31,572 nt of DNA from JBBRCX01 sp038204465 (GTDB lineage: Bacteria > Planctomycetota > Phycisphaerae > Tepidisphaerales > Tepidisphaeraceae): positions 1-31,572 of the forward strand of contig JBBRCX010000056.1 of NCBI GenBank assembly GCA_038204465.1, written 5' to 3'. The notes under the pieces were generated by a model. The model saw only the letters and a list, made by a program, of their open reading frames with translations. It was not told where the DNA came from and did not search any database. Of this stretch, positions 22,631 to 31,061 are shown one piece after another (position 1 is the stretch's first letter; each line of letters begins with the position of its first letter). The translations under genes were made by a program, and so were the position numbers.

Positions 22631-24931
22631 ATGCCCCAGCGTTTTGTCCCGGGTGCGGTTCTTGGTCTTTTGATTCGTCTTGCTGGGGAGTCGCGCGGCG
22701 CCAAAGAAGTTGTTGCACGCGCTGTGGCGTCCACCGTCGAGTCGCTCGAGTCGCGCGTCCTGCTCTCCACCTACTTTGTCTCGACCGGCGGCTCTGACAC
22801 CCATGCCGGCTCGATCGCTTCCCCGTTCCGGACCATCCAGCGCGCTGCCAACCTCGCGAACCCGGGGGACACGATCCTCATCCGCGGCGGCACCTACCGC
22901 GAGACCGTCACGCCGGCCCGCTCCGGCTCTTCCGGCGCCCCCATCGTCTTCAAGCCGTACAACGGCGAAAAAGTCGTCGTCAGCGGCGCTGATCCTGTCG
23001 GCGACTGGTCGAGGTACAGCGGTTCCATCTACAAGGCAACGCAATCATGGACCCTCGGCGACGGCGCCAACCAGATCTTCGTCGACGGGCAAATGATGAA
23101 CGAGGCCCGCTGGCCCAACACCTCGCTCGATATCTCCCATCAGAGCAAGATGTCGGCCGACAGCGTCTCGGGCGGCTCCTCCGCCACCAATGTCTACGAC
23201 TCGGCCCTCACCCAAGCGACTGGATACTGGACCGGAGCCACGGTGCACATCGCGCCGGGGCAAGGCTGGGTTGTGCAGACGGGCAAGGTCTCCAGCTCCG
23301 CGCCGGGACGCATCACTTACTCCGCGCCGCGCATGAGCAGCTGGGAGAATCCCACCGGCGGCGATCCGTACTACCTGACCGGTAAGTTCAAGGCGCTCGA
23401 TGCGCCCACCGAGTGGTACCGCGATCCCAGCGGCGCGCTGTATCTCTGGACCGCGAGGAGCGACAGCCCCTCGAGCCACGTCGTCGAGGCCAAGCATCGC
23501 CAGTTCGCCTTCAACCTGAACGGCAAGAGCAACATCACCATCGATGGCGTCGGGATCTTCGCCGCCAACATCACCACCAACAGCAGCTCCAATAACGTCG
23601 TCATCAATCACATCACGGCCAAGTACCTCTCGCACTACACCTGGTTCCCCTCCGGCTGGTCACAGCCCGGCAATACCGGCATCATCCTCAACGGCAGCAA
23701 CAGCGCGGTGCTCAACAGCAACCTCGGCCCCAGTTCTGGCGACGGTGTCTTCCTGGGCGGCACCAACAATCGCGTCGAGAACACAGTCATCCACGACGTC
23801 GACTATGCCGGCACCGACACCGCCCCCATCCGCGTCCTCGGCCGCAACGCGACGATGCGCAACAACACGATCTACAATGCCGCACGCTCCGGCATCAAGT
23901 TCAGTCACGCCACCGGCGTCCACATCCTGAGCAACACCATCCACGACGTGATGCTGCAGACCACCGACGGCGGCGGGGTATACACGTACGGCACCAACGG
24001 GAGCGGGTCCGAGATTGCCTACAACCGAATCTATAACGTGCAGGCAGGGGGCTTCGGCGCATCGGGCATCTTCATTGACAACAATTGCTCCAGCTACCTC
24101 ATCCACCACAACGTCGTCTCCAACGCGACCAATGCCCTCAAGCTCAACCCCTCCAGCTACAACAACCGCGTCTACAACAACACCCTGGCCGGCACGAAGT
24201 TCAGCCTCGACGGCCGCAGCATGAACGGAACCATCTTCAAGAACAATATTTTCATCGGCGGCAAGGCGAACTTTAGCGGCACCGTCATCCAGCAGAACAA
24301 CATCCTGCCGGGCACCAGCGCCGGGCTCACCTCGAGCTTCACGCTGACCTCCGGCTCAACCGCCATCAACCGCGGCACCGTCGTCAGCCCGATCACGAAC
24401 GGCTACGTCGGCTCGGCGCCTGACATCGGCGCCTTCGAGTTCGGCCGCACCGCGTTCGGCAGCGGCGCAAACCTGAGCGTTGCCTCCGGCACGCTGCCCC
24501 CGCCAACCCCGGCGCCGGACACAACTCCGCCGCCGGCACCTTCACCGACCGGCACGCGCAGCGCCCGAAGCACCATCGCGGCCATCTCCTTCTCGGCCGG
24601 CAGCGGCGTGCGCAGCGATGGCTATTGGTTGGGCTACCTCAACGGTGGCGACTGGGCCAAGTACAGCGGAATCAATTTCGGTGCGGGCGTTTCAAGGTTC
24701 GTGGTGAGGCTCGCTCTCGCCAACTCCGCCGCCGGAGGACGCATCGAGATTCGCGTCGGCAGTCCGACCGGGAGGACCGCCGACACACTCACGACCAAAG
24801 GCACCGGCGGGTGGACGCGCGAAGCTACCCAGTCTACCGGTGTTACCGGGTTGACCGGCGTTCAGGATATTTTTCTGGTGTTCCAGGGCGGGGATGGTAT
24901 CGCCAATATCCGCAACTTCAGCTTCGCCTAG
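22631..24931 (+). CDS. Secreted beta-helix protein with LESR-x-LL N-terminus and C-terminal CBM6 domain (copy 1)
   Basis: 766 residues. The N-terminus lacks a classic signal peptide but carries LESRVLLSTYFVS (39-51), like the planctomycete LEPR-x-LL signature found at the start of many large exported proteins. Next is a right-handed parallel beta-helix fold: GSIASPFRTIQRAANLANPG, DTILIRGGTYRETV, then VFVDGQMMNEARWPNTSLD-type segment (FVDGQMMNEARWPN), and many NNVV, NNTI and NRVY rungs to about residue 600. A proline-threonine linker (PPPTPAPDTTPPPAPSPTG) leads to a CBM6-like beta-sandwich (WLGYLNGGDWAKYSGINFG; DIFLVFQGGDGIANI). Such proteins act as polysaccharide lyases or glycosidases on pectin-, alginate- or xylan-like polymers; the active site is not identified. 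AGGAG (22621-22625) favours ATG 22631 (five bases) over the one at 22628 (two bases). Confidence 0.85.
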   Translation: MPQRFVPGAVLGLLIRLAGESRGAKEVVARAVASTVESLESRVLLSTYFVSTGGSDTHAGSIASPFRTIQRAANLANPGDTILIRGGTYRETVTPARSGSSGAPIVFKPYNGEKVVVSGADPVGDWSRYSGSIYKATQSWTLGDGANQIFVDGQMMNEARWPNTSLDISHQSKMSADSVSGGSSATNVYDSALTQATGYWTGATVHIAPGQGWVVQTGKVSSSAPGRITYSAPRMSSWENPTGGDPYYLTGKFKALDAPTEWYRDPSGALYLWTARSDSPSSHVVEAKHRQFAFNLNGKSNITIDGVGIFAANITTNSSSNNVVINHITAKYLSHYTWFPSGWSQPGNTGIILNGSNSAVLNSNLGPSSGDGVFLGGTNNRVENTVIHDVDYAGTDTAPIRVLGRNATMRNNTIYNAARSGIKFSHATGVHILSNTIHDVMLQTTDGGGVYTYGTNGSGSEIAYNRIYNVQAGGFGASGIFIDNNCSSYLIHHNVVSNATNALKLNPSSYNNRVYNNTLAGTKFSLDGRSMNGTIFKNNIFIGGKANFSGTVIQQNNILPGTSAGLTSSFTLTSGSTAINRGTVVSPITNGYVGSAPDIGAFEFGRTAFGSGANLSVASGTLPPPTPAPDTTPPPAPSPTGTRSARSTIAAISFSAGSGVRSDGYWLGYLNGGDWAKYSGINFGAGVSRFVVRLALANSAAGGRIEIRVGSPTGRTADTLTTKGTGGWTREATQSTGVTGLTGVQDIFLVFQGGDGIANIRNFSFA

Positions 24932-24959
24932 CAGCAACGCTCAATTTCGAAGCCGAAGC

Positions 24960-24986
24960 GCAAGGCCCGCACCTTGCGGGCCTTGC
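24960..24986 (+). terminator. Perfect 12-bp hairpin after the first beta-helix gene
   Basis: GCAAGGCCCGCA (24960-24971) pairs exactly with TGCGGGCCTTGC (24975-24986) around a 3-base loop, 28 bases after the stop at 24931. There is no T-run after it (TCACGCG), so it may be a transcription terminator that needs help, or an mRNA 3'-end stabiliser. Confidence 0.6.
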
Positions 24987-25382
24987 TCACGCGCCGTGCG
25001 GTCGATTTTGCACGCGTTCCCCGCATTGTTATCGAACCGTGGCGCGGCGTAATTCGTAGCTTGATCAGGACCACGGAGATCTTCTATATTCGACATGCGC
25101 TAAACGGAATGCGTCGCCGGATTGGTTATGCCGGCCGTGACCGGGTTGTTCACCTGCCCGTTCAGTCTCACGCCAGGAAGGCCGATAACGTCGCCCGAGT
25201 GCAGCGGCGATGAAGCGGCGGAGTTCAATAGACCGATATAGCTCGTGCTGTTCGGCTTGAGTCTCTCCAATCGAAAGTAATTCGACAGCGTCCCCGCACT
25301 GCGTCGGCCAACGCAGTCCCGCAGCCTCGCGTTCGCAACAAGGAACTCTAGAGAACCATTCATTCTACACCAAGGAGTGAGC
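24987..25382. other. 396-base region between the twin beta-helix genes
   Basis: No gene can be assigned with confidence. A minus-strand open frame (about 25288-25100) has protein-like composition and mostly G or C at third positions, reading LERLKPNSTSYIGLLNSAAS and then LHSGDVIGLPGVRLNGQVN. It has no ribosome site or recognisable family, so it is kept as an observation. The 3' end of the region must hold the leader of the second beta-helix gene, with AAGGAG at 25372-25377. Its upstream sequence is not similar to that of the first copy. Confidence 0.4.
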
Positions 25383-27749
25383 ATGCCCCGTCAATCCCCC
25401 TTTCAACGGAAGCGATTTCGCAGCAGGTGCGGGGGTCGGCGCAGCGGCGGCAAGGTGGGAGTGATAGGGAAGCATCCGTTCGAGATCCTTGAATCGCGCA
25501 TCCTCCTTTCCACTTACGTGGTCTCAACCGCCGGCTCCGACGCCAACGTCGGCAGCATCTCCGCTCCTCTCCGCAGCATCCAGCACGCCGCCAATCTCGC
25601 TCAGCCGGGCGACACCATTCTCATCCGCGGCGGCACGTATCGCGAAACCGTCCGTCCCGCGCGCTCCGGAACCGCCGACGATCCAATCACCTTTCGCGCC
25701 TACGACAACGAAACCGTCACCGTCAGCGGGCTGGATGTGGTTCGCGGATGGGACCCAGCGTCCGGCGCGATCTATCAGTCCACGCTGCCGTGGGACCTGG
25801 GCGAGGGCAACAACCAGGTCTTCGTCGATGGGCAGATGATGAACGAGGCGCGGTGGCCAAACACCAGCCTTGATGTCTCTCATCCCTCGTTCGCCTCCGC
25901 CGACGGCATCACCCCCACGCTGAACGGCGCCGATTCCACCGCAATCCTGCGCGACGCCGCGCTGACGCAGCCGGCCGGCTATTGGACCGGCGCTACCATC
26001 CACATCGCGCCCGGCGAGGGATGGGTCATGCAGACCGGCACCGTCATCAGCTCCGCCCCCGGACAGCTAACCTACGCCTACCGGCAGATGAGCGATTTTG
26101 AAGTGCCGCGCGGCGGCGATCCGTACTTCCTCACCGGAAAGTTCAAAGCCCTGGACGGCCGCTCCGAGTGGTATCGCGAAGACGACGGCTCGCTCTATCT
26201 CACCACGCCGCGCGGGGATGATCCGTCCGCGCATCTCGTCGAAGCCAAGCGCCGCCTCTTCGCATTCGAGCTCGGCAATCGCGCGAATATCACGATCGAT
26301 GGCCTGAACATCTTCGGCGCCACCGTCAACACTAATGCCGGGTCCGACTACGTCCACCTCAACCATCTCGACGTGCAATATCCGTCGCAGTTTTCCATCC
26401 TTGAAACCGGATGGAGCCGCCCCGACGAATCAGGTGTCTACCTCTTCGGAGACGGATCGATCATTGAAAACAGCACCGTCTCCTACAGCGCCGGTCACGG
26501 TATCGTCCTGTCCGGCAATCACAGCACTGTCCGCAACAGCGTGGTCCACGACACGGGATATGCCGCCGCCAACGAAGCCGGGATCCAGACGCGCGGCGCC
26601 GATAATCTGATCACCCGGAATACCGTCTACAACAGCGGCCGCTCCGGCATCAAGATCGCACGCGCCACGCGCGTGAAGGTCCTCAACAACGTCGTTCACG
26701 ACTCGATGCTGCAGACCACGGACGGCGGAGCCATCTACACCTATGGCACCGACGGCGAAGGATCGGAGATCGCCTACAACCTGGTCTACAACGTCCGTAC
26801 GGGCGGCTTCGGCGGTGGGGGCGTCTATCTGGATAACTACTCCAGCAACTATCTCGTGCACCACAACGTCGTGTGGAACGTCAACCACGCGCTGAAGCTC
26901 AATCCGCCGAGCACCGGCAACGAGATCTACAACAACACGCTGTCGGGTACCCTCTCGAGCGTGGAAACAAGCCTGGGCGGCGCCATGCCGGGAACGGTCT
27001 TCCGCAATAACATCTTCACGAAACGCGCCTCCATCGGTCCCGGCGCAACCAGCCGCGATAACCTGTTTGCGGGAACGGATCCACAGTTCGTCGATCCCTC
27101 CCGGAGCAACTATCAGCTTCGTTCCACTTCGCCGGCGGTCGATAATGGCGCCTGGGTCAGCTCCATCAACGCCGGCTTTTCGGGTGACGCCCCCGACCAG
27201 GGCGCCTATGAGACCGGCAAGCCTGCCTTCAGCGCAGGCGCCGTCGACGACACACCGACCCCGACGCCGACACCCATTCCAACCCCCGTTCCCGTTCCTG
27301 CACCACCGCCCACGCTTGTCCCTGCACCACCGCCCGCTCCCGCTCCTGACGATGACAGCCTGGAGACGACCATCATGGGCCGGATGCCGATTCAGGCGGA
27401 GTCTTTCGACGCCCAGCTCGGCGTCTACAAGGATCGTGCGAGCGTAGGCTTCCTCAGCACCGGCGACTGGATGAAGTTCAGCAACGTGGATTTCGGCTAC
27501 AACGCGAGCACCTTCCGCACGCGCATCGCGCTGGCCGATGATTTCGCCGGGAAGACGATCGAGGTGCGCCTCGGCGCTCCCACCGGGCAGCTCATCGGAT
27601 CACTCACGACTTCCGGCACAGGGAGTTGGACCGATTACGTCCAGCAGACCGCCGACATCACCGCTACGAGTGGCGTGCATGATGTCTACCTGGTCTTCCA
27701 GGGTGGCCACGGCGTGGCCAACATGGATTCGTTCTGGTTCTCCTCGTAA
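25383..27749 (+). CDS. Secreted beta-helix protein with LESR-x-LL N-terminus and C-terminal CBM6 domain (copy 2)
   Basis: 788 residues and a clear paralogue of the preceding gene. Similarity starts at LESRILLSTYVVS (36-48) and runs to the end; the first 35 basic residues (MPRQSPFQRKRFRSR...) are unrelated to copy 1. Shared landmarks are TILIRGGTYRETV, FVDGQMMNEARWPNTSLDVS, SDGIxxG-type rungs such as YSAGHGIVLSGNHSTVRNSV, SMLQTTDGGAIYTYGTDGEG, and the tail CBM6-like domain (FLSTGDWMKFSNVDFGYNAS; DVYLVFQGGHGVANM). The linker is a longer proline-threonine stretch (PTPTPTPIPTPVPVPAPPPT). The start is ATG 25383, with AGGAG five bases upstream; GTG 25377 overlaps the ribosome site and is rejected. 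A strong hairpin terminates the gene. Likely role: binding and cleavage of an environmental polysaccharide outside the cell; the substrate is unknown. Confidence 0.85.
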   Translation: MPRQSPFQRKRFRSRCGGRRSGGKVGVIGKHPFEILESRILLSTYVVSTAGSDANVGSISAPLRSIQHAANLAQPGDTILIRGGTYRETVRPARSGTADDPITFRAYDNETVTVSGLDVVRGWDPASGAIYQSTLPWDLGEGNNQVFVDGQMMNEARWPNTSLDVSHPSFASADGITPTLNGADSTAILRDAALTQPAGYWTGATIHIAPGEGWVMQTGTVISSAPGQLTYAYRQMSDFEVPRGGDPYFLTGKFKALDGRSEWYREDDGSLYLTTPRGDDPSAHLVEAKRRLFAFELGNRANITIDGLNIFGATVNTNAGSDYVHLNHLDVQYPSQFSILETGWSRPDESGVYLFGDGSIIENSTVSYSAGHGIVLSGNHSTVRNSVVHDTGYAAANEAGIQTRGADNLITRNTVYNSGRSGIKIARATRVKVLNNVVHDSMLQTTDGGAIYTYGTDGEGSEIAYNLVYNVRTGGFGGGGVYLDNYSSNYLVHHNVVWNVNHALKLNPPSTGNEIYNNTLSGTLSSVETSLGGAMPGTVFRNNIFTKRASIGPGATSRDNLFAGTDPQFVDPSRSNYQLRSTSPAVDNGAWVSSINAGFSGDAPDQGAYETGKPAFSAGAVDDTPTPTPTPIPTPVPVPAPPPTLVPAPPPAPAPDDDSLETTIMGRMPIQAESFDAQLGVYKDRASVGFLSTGDWMKFSNVDFGYNASTFRTRIALADDFAGKTIEVRLGAPTGQLIGSLTTSGTGSWTDYVQQTADITATSGVHDVYLVFQGGHGVANMDSFWFSS

Positions 27750-27770
27750 ACCTGAAGGGCCTTGATTTGC

Positions 27771-27804
27771 GCTTCGCCCTCCCTCTCGGAGGGCGAAGCT
27801 GTTT
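27771..27804 (+). terminator. Terminator of the second beta-helix gene
   Basis: GCTTCGCCCTCC (27771-27782) pairs perfectly with GGAGGGCGAAGC (27788-27799) around loop CTCTC and is followed by TGTTT. It lies 21 bases after the stop at 27749 and separates this gene from the histidine kinase. Confidence 0.8.
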
Positions 27805-27951
27805 AGGCGTTGTCGCGCGCGGGAACACGCCAACTCTCCTTCGAATTGATCCGCCGACTCACCTCTGCAAAGATGGCGGGCCTCTGGGCTCGGGCGCGGC
27901 TTCAAGCAATTTTGCGCTACCCGTGCATTCTTTTGGAACGCGACCGACGGC

Positions 27952-30357
27952 ATGAGCGAACTGGACGAACGATACCGCGATCTCATCGAGGAGCTGGAGG
28001 ATCATGCGATCTTCCTGCTCGACGCTCAGGGGCGCGTGCAAAGCTGGAACAAAGGAGCGCAGCGCCTGCTCGGCTACGCCCGCGAGGAAATCCTCGGCCA
28101 TTCCGCTTCCATATTTTTTACTCTGGAGGAACGCGACCGCGGAGTTCCCGAGACGGAGCTGCGCGAGGCGGCCCGGACCGGCCGCGCGTCCGATGACCGC
28201 TGGCAGATGCGCAAGGGCGGCAAGCGAATCTGGGTCAACGGGATTACCCAGGCGGTCTATGACGATGCGAAGCAGCTGATCGGTTTCGGCAAGGTGATGC
28301 GTGACCAGACGGCGCGCAAGCTGACGCAGGATCGCGTCGCCGCGCAGTACGCCGTCACGCTCATTCTCGCTGATACCGCCTCACTTCAGGAAGCCACACC
28401 GCGAATCGTGCAGGTGGTGTGCGAGAAGCTCGGTTGGCAGTGGGGCGCACTGTGGGTTGTCGACCACTCTGCGCAAGTCCTCCGCTGCGTTGAGACGCGC
28501 GATTGCGCGCTCGATTCACCAGTCGAGTTCGAGCGAGTCAGCCGGACCATTTCGCTGCAGCGCGGGGTGGGCCTGCCCGGGCGGGTGTGGGAGACCGGTG
28601 AGCCGGCCTGGATCGAAGACGTGACCAAGGACCCTAACTTCCCGCGTGCGCCAGTGGCCCTGCGTGATGATCTTCACGCCGGAGCGGCATTCCCCATTCG
28701 GCTGGACGCGGACGTGCTCGGAGTGATTGAGTTTATCAGTCGCGATGTCCGCGCGCCCGATGAGGAACTGCTGCGGATGATGAGCACGATCGGGAGTCAG
28801 ATCGGCCAGTTCATCCAGCGCCGCAACGCCGAAGCCGGCCTTCGGAGCAGCGAGGCGCGCAAAAGCGGCATCTTGCAGGCGGCCCTGGACTGCATCATCA
28901 GCATGAACCACGAAGGCATCGTGGTGGAGTGGAACGCGGCGGCGGAGCAGGTATTCGGATATGCGCACGCAGAGGCCGTCGGCAAGGCGCTCGCGGATCT
29001 GATCGTGCCGCCGCCCCTGCGCGAGAGTCACTGGCAGGGATTGGCGCGCTACCTTGAGACCGGCGAAGGCCCCGTTGTTGGAAAGCGCATCGAGATCACC
29101 GGCATGCGCGCCGATGGCAGTGAATTCCCGGTCGAGCTGGCGATTACGCGCGTCGAGCTGCCGGGGCCCCCGCTCTTCACCGCATACCTCCGGGACATCA
29201 AGGCGCGACTGCGCGCCGAGGCGGAACTGAAGCTGGCGAAGGAGTCGGCCGAAGCAGCCAACGAAGCCAAGGATCGGTTCCTCGCAATGCTGAGCCACGA
29301 ACTGCGCACTCCACTCACGCCGGTGCTGGCGGCGGCAGCCGAGCTGGAAAATGAGCCGGCCCTCACCGACCAGTCGCGCGAGAGTCTTCTTATGATTCGC
29401 CGCAACGTGGAACTGGAAGCACGGCTCATCGACGATCTGCTCGACGTCACGCGCATCGCCCGCGGGAAGGTCGAACTGCAGACGAGCGACGTTGACCTGC
29501 ACGAACTGCTCGGGCAGGTCGCGCAGATGACCCGCGGCGACGCGCTCGCAAAGCGGCAGGTGCTTTCACTCGATCTCCGCGCGGCCCGCCACCATGCCGT
29601 CGGCGACCCCGCGCGCCTGCAGCAGGTGTTCTGGAATCTGATCAAGAATGCGATCAAGTTCACCGGCGAGAACGGACAGGTCAGCGTCCGATCCACGTCA
29701 GCTGACGACGGATCGATTCTCATCGAGGTTCAGGACAGCGGCATCGGAATCGAGCCCGACGTGATGCGCAACCTCTTCAGCGCCTTTGAGCAGGGAGGCC
29801 GGGAGATCACCCGGCAGTTCGGGGGCCTTGGGCTGGGGTTGGCGATCTCCAAAACGCTCGTTGATCTTCATGGCGGAGAAATTCGCGCAAGCAGCGAAGG
29901 GCCCGGGCGCGGCGCAACCTTCAGCGTGCGCCTTCCCGCCGCGGGGGCCGCCGGCGGCGACGCTCTCCAGCCGCCGGCCACAGCAGCGCAACCGCGACCC
30001 GCGCTGCGCGTGCTGCTGATCGAAGATCACCAGGACACGCTGCATGCGATGAGCCGCTTGTTATCCCGACTCGGCTATCAGGTCAGCGGCGCCGTCAGCG
30101 TCGCGACGGCGCTGCAACTGGCCGGCTCACATCCATTCGATCTCGTAATCAGCGATCTGGGCCTCCCGGACGGCAGCGGGTTGGAGCTCATGCGCAGCCT
30201 GCGCGAACGATACGGCCTTCGCGGCATTGCGCTCACCGGCTTCGGCATGGATGATGACATCCGCAGCAGCATCGATGCCGGCTTCGTCGAGCACCTCACC
30301 AAGCCCGTCAACTTCCAGAGATTGCAGGAAGTTCTGCATCGATTGGGCGAGTCGTAG
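27952..30357 (+). CDS. Soluble hybrid histidine kinase (PAS-GAF-PAS-HisKA-HATPase-REC)
   Basis: 801 residues with no membrane helix, so a cytoplasmic sensor. Domain order: PAS about 8-120 (HAIFLLDAQGRVQSWNKGAQ), GAF about 140-290 (WQWGALWVVDHSAQVLRCVE; GVGLPGRVWETGEPAWIEDV), PAS about 305-420 (DCIISMNHEGIVVEWNAAAE), HisKA with the phosphorylated H449 in AMLSHELRTPL, an ATPase domain with N-box NLIKNAIKF (N562, N566), G1 DSGIGI (595-600) and G2 GGLGLGL (624-630), then a receiver domain about 687-800. In the receiver, acidic pocket E691/D692, phospho-acceptor D735 (VISDLGLPDGSG), T762 and K784 (TKP) are all present. There is no output domain, so the signal must pass to a partner encoded elsewhere. 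No response-regulator gene is adjacent. ATG at 27952 has only a weak ribosome site. Confidence 0.95.
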   Translation: MSELDERYRDLIEELEDHAIFLLDAQGRVQSWNKGAQRLLGYAREEILGHSASIFFTLEERDRGVPETELREAARTGRASDDRWQMRKGGKRIWVNGITQAVYDDAKQLIGFGKVMRDQTARKLTQDRVAAQYAVTLILADTASLQEATPRIVQVVCEKLGWQWGALWVVDHSAQVLRCVETRDCALDSPVEFERVSRTISLQRGVGLPGRVWETGEPAWIEDVTKDPNFPRAPVALRDDLHAGAAFPIRLDADVLGVIEFISRDVRAPDEELLRMMSTIGSQIGQFIQRRNAEAGLRSSEARKSGILQAALDCIISMNHEGIVVEWNAAAEQVFGYAHAEAVGKALADLIVPPPLRESHWQGLARYLETGEGPVVGKRIEITGMRADGSEFPVELAITRVELPGPPLFTAYLRDIKARLRAEAELKLAKESAEAANEAKDRFLAMLSHELRTPLTPVLAAAAELENEPALTDQSRESLLMIRRNVELEARLIDDLLDVTRIARGKVELQTSDVDLHELLGQVAQMTRGDALAKRQVLSLDLRAARHHAVGDPARLQQVFWNLIKNAIKFTGENGQVSVRSTSADDGSILIEVQDSGIGIEPDVMRNLFSAFEQGGREITRQFGGLGLGLAISKTLVDLHGGEIRASSEGPGRGATFSVRLPAAGAAGGDALQPPATAAQPRPALRVLLIEDHQDTLHAMSRLLSRLGYQVSGAVSVATALQLAGSHPFDLVISDLGLPDGSGLELMRSLRERYGLRGIALTGFGMDDDIRSSIDAGFVEHLTKPVNFQRLQEVLHRLGES

Positions 30358-30385
30358 GCCTCCGTTCGCCCGCCATTACGGGCGC

Positions 30386-30423
30386 AAAAAAAAAGAGCCC
30401 CCGCCAAGCGCTTGGCAGGGGCT
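30386..30423 (-). terminator. Strong minus-strand Rho-independent terminator
   Basis: Arms 30396-30408 and 30411-30423 (AGCCCCCGCCAAG / CTTGGCAGGGGCT) pair with a single mismatch. Read on the minus strand, the hairpin is followed by CT and nine T residues (the A-run at 30386-30394). On the plus strand no T-run follows. It therefore stops transcripts coming from the right, that is from the methyltransferase side, although it sits 28 bases after the kinase stop. A smaller hairpin CGCCCG-CCATTA-CGGGCG lies at 30367-30384. Confidence 0.8.
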
Positions 30424-30612
30424 GCTCGTGCCGTCCCCCGACGGCCAGCCAATGTCGTCGCGGCCGCAGCCGCACATACCTGGAATACGCCGCCGATGCT
30501 CCGCGGTTCGAGATTTATCCCGCAAGCGCCGGCCCGGTATCAATTCTGCATCTCTAATCCTTTCGTCCGCTGCCTTTGTGGAAGGCGACCGGAGCCGCCA
30601 AGGCAGACCGCA

Positions 30613-30762
30613 ATGAAGGCGAGCATCTATTCCGACTACGTCTGCCCCTCTGTTTCCTTGCGCTACCGCACTCGAGCGGCTTCGGCGTGAGAATGCCGTC
30701 GACCTGGACTTCGCGCGCCCGTACCGACCCTATTGTCGCCCCTCCGGGGTATCGATATCATC
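30613..30762 (+). pseudogene. Frameshifted 5' remnant of a DsbA-family (FrnE-like) thiol oxidoreductase
   Basis: From ATG 30613 the frame reads MKASIYSDYVCP, the typical start of FrnE/DsbA-like proteins, then loses sense. If one base is added near 30649, the reading continues as FCFLALP, completing a C-P-F-C redox centre. A second one-base gap near 30669 leads into LERLRRENAVDLDF (30671-30712). A further change of frame at 30712 reads RAPVPTLLSPLRG, which fits the family's following P-x-P-V-P-T-L-x-P-x-G segment with a few residues missing. So three frame changes lie within about 100 bases, and nothing recognisable follows past about 30760. Intact family members have about 210-240 residues. 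The remnant cannot encode an active enzyme. A sequencing error could explain one indel, but hardly all of them plus the missing rest. Confidence 0.6.
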
Positions 30763-31029
30763 CGCCATACGGATGTTCTGCTATGCAGGTGATTGAGGGC
30801 AAATATTTGGTTAAACCTATAACCAACCCTTGGGGATAGCTGCCGGCCCGATGCACGACCGCAATATCCAGCCGGGATTTTGCCGGATGGATCAGACGGG
30901 AAGCGGAAGGCCGGATTGACGAGAGAACCCTCTCGAGGATGTTCGCATCCTGAATCAGCGTATCGCCACTTTTAACGAAGGGTTTGACTAAACCGCTCTC
31001 ACACGGCAACCGTGGATTTGTCCGTATCG
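30763..31029. other. Non-coding, hairpin-rich stretch after the pseudogene
   Basis: No gene supported. Several short hairpins are lined up on the plus strand: CATCCG-CCATA-CGGATG at about 30759-30775, CTAT/CCAA...TTGG/ATAG at about 30817-30838, ATCCAGCCGG...CCGGATGGAT (one mismatch) at about 30868-30894, CGAGAG-AACC-CTCTCG at about 30918-30933, and AGGATG-TTCG-CATCCT at about 30935-30950. A terminator follows at 31030. This could be a small RNA or just degenerated DNA. A minus-strand frame stays open through it but shows no codon bias. Confidence 0.4.
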
Positions 31030-31058
31030 AGCACAGCTTCCAGCTGTGCTTCTTTTTT
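31030..31058 (+). terminator. Plus-strand Rho-independent terminator
   Basis: AGCACAGCT (31030-31038) pairs with AGCTGTGCT (31042-31050) around TCC and is followed by TCTTTTTT on the plus strand. It is only a few bases from the stop of the minus-strand methyltransferase (31062), but its T-run faces the other way, so it serves transcripts from the kinase side or a small RNA. Confidence 0.82.
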
Positions 31059-31061
31059 CCG

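Noticed and set aside
27250..27350. Proline-threonine repeat region as a tandem DNA repeat of interest
   Set aside because: It is an ordinary interdomain linker inside the second beta-helix protein.
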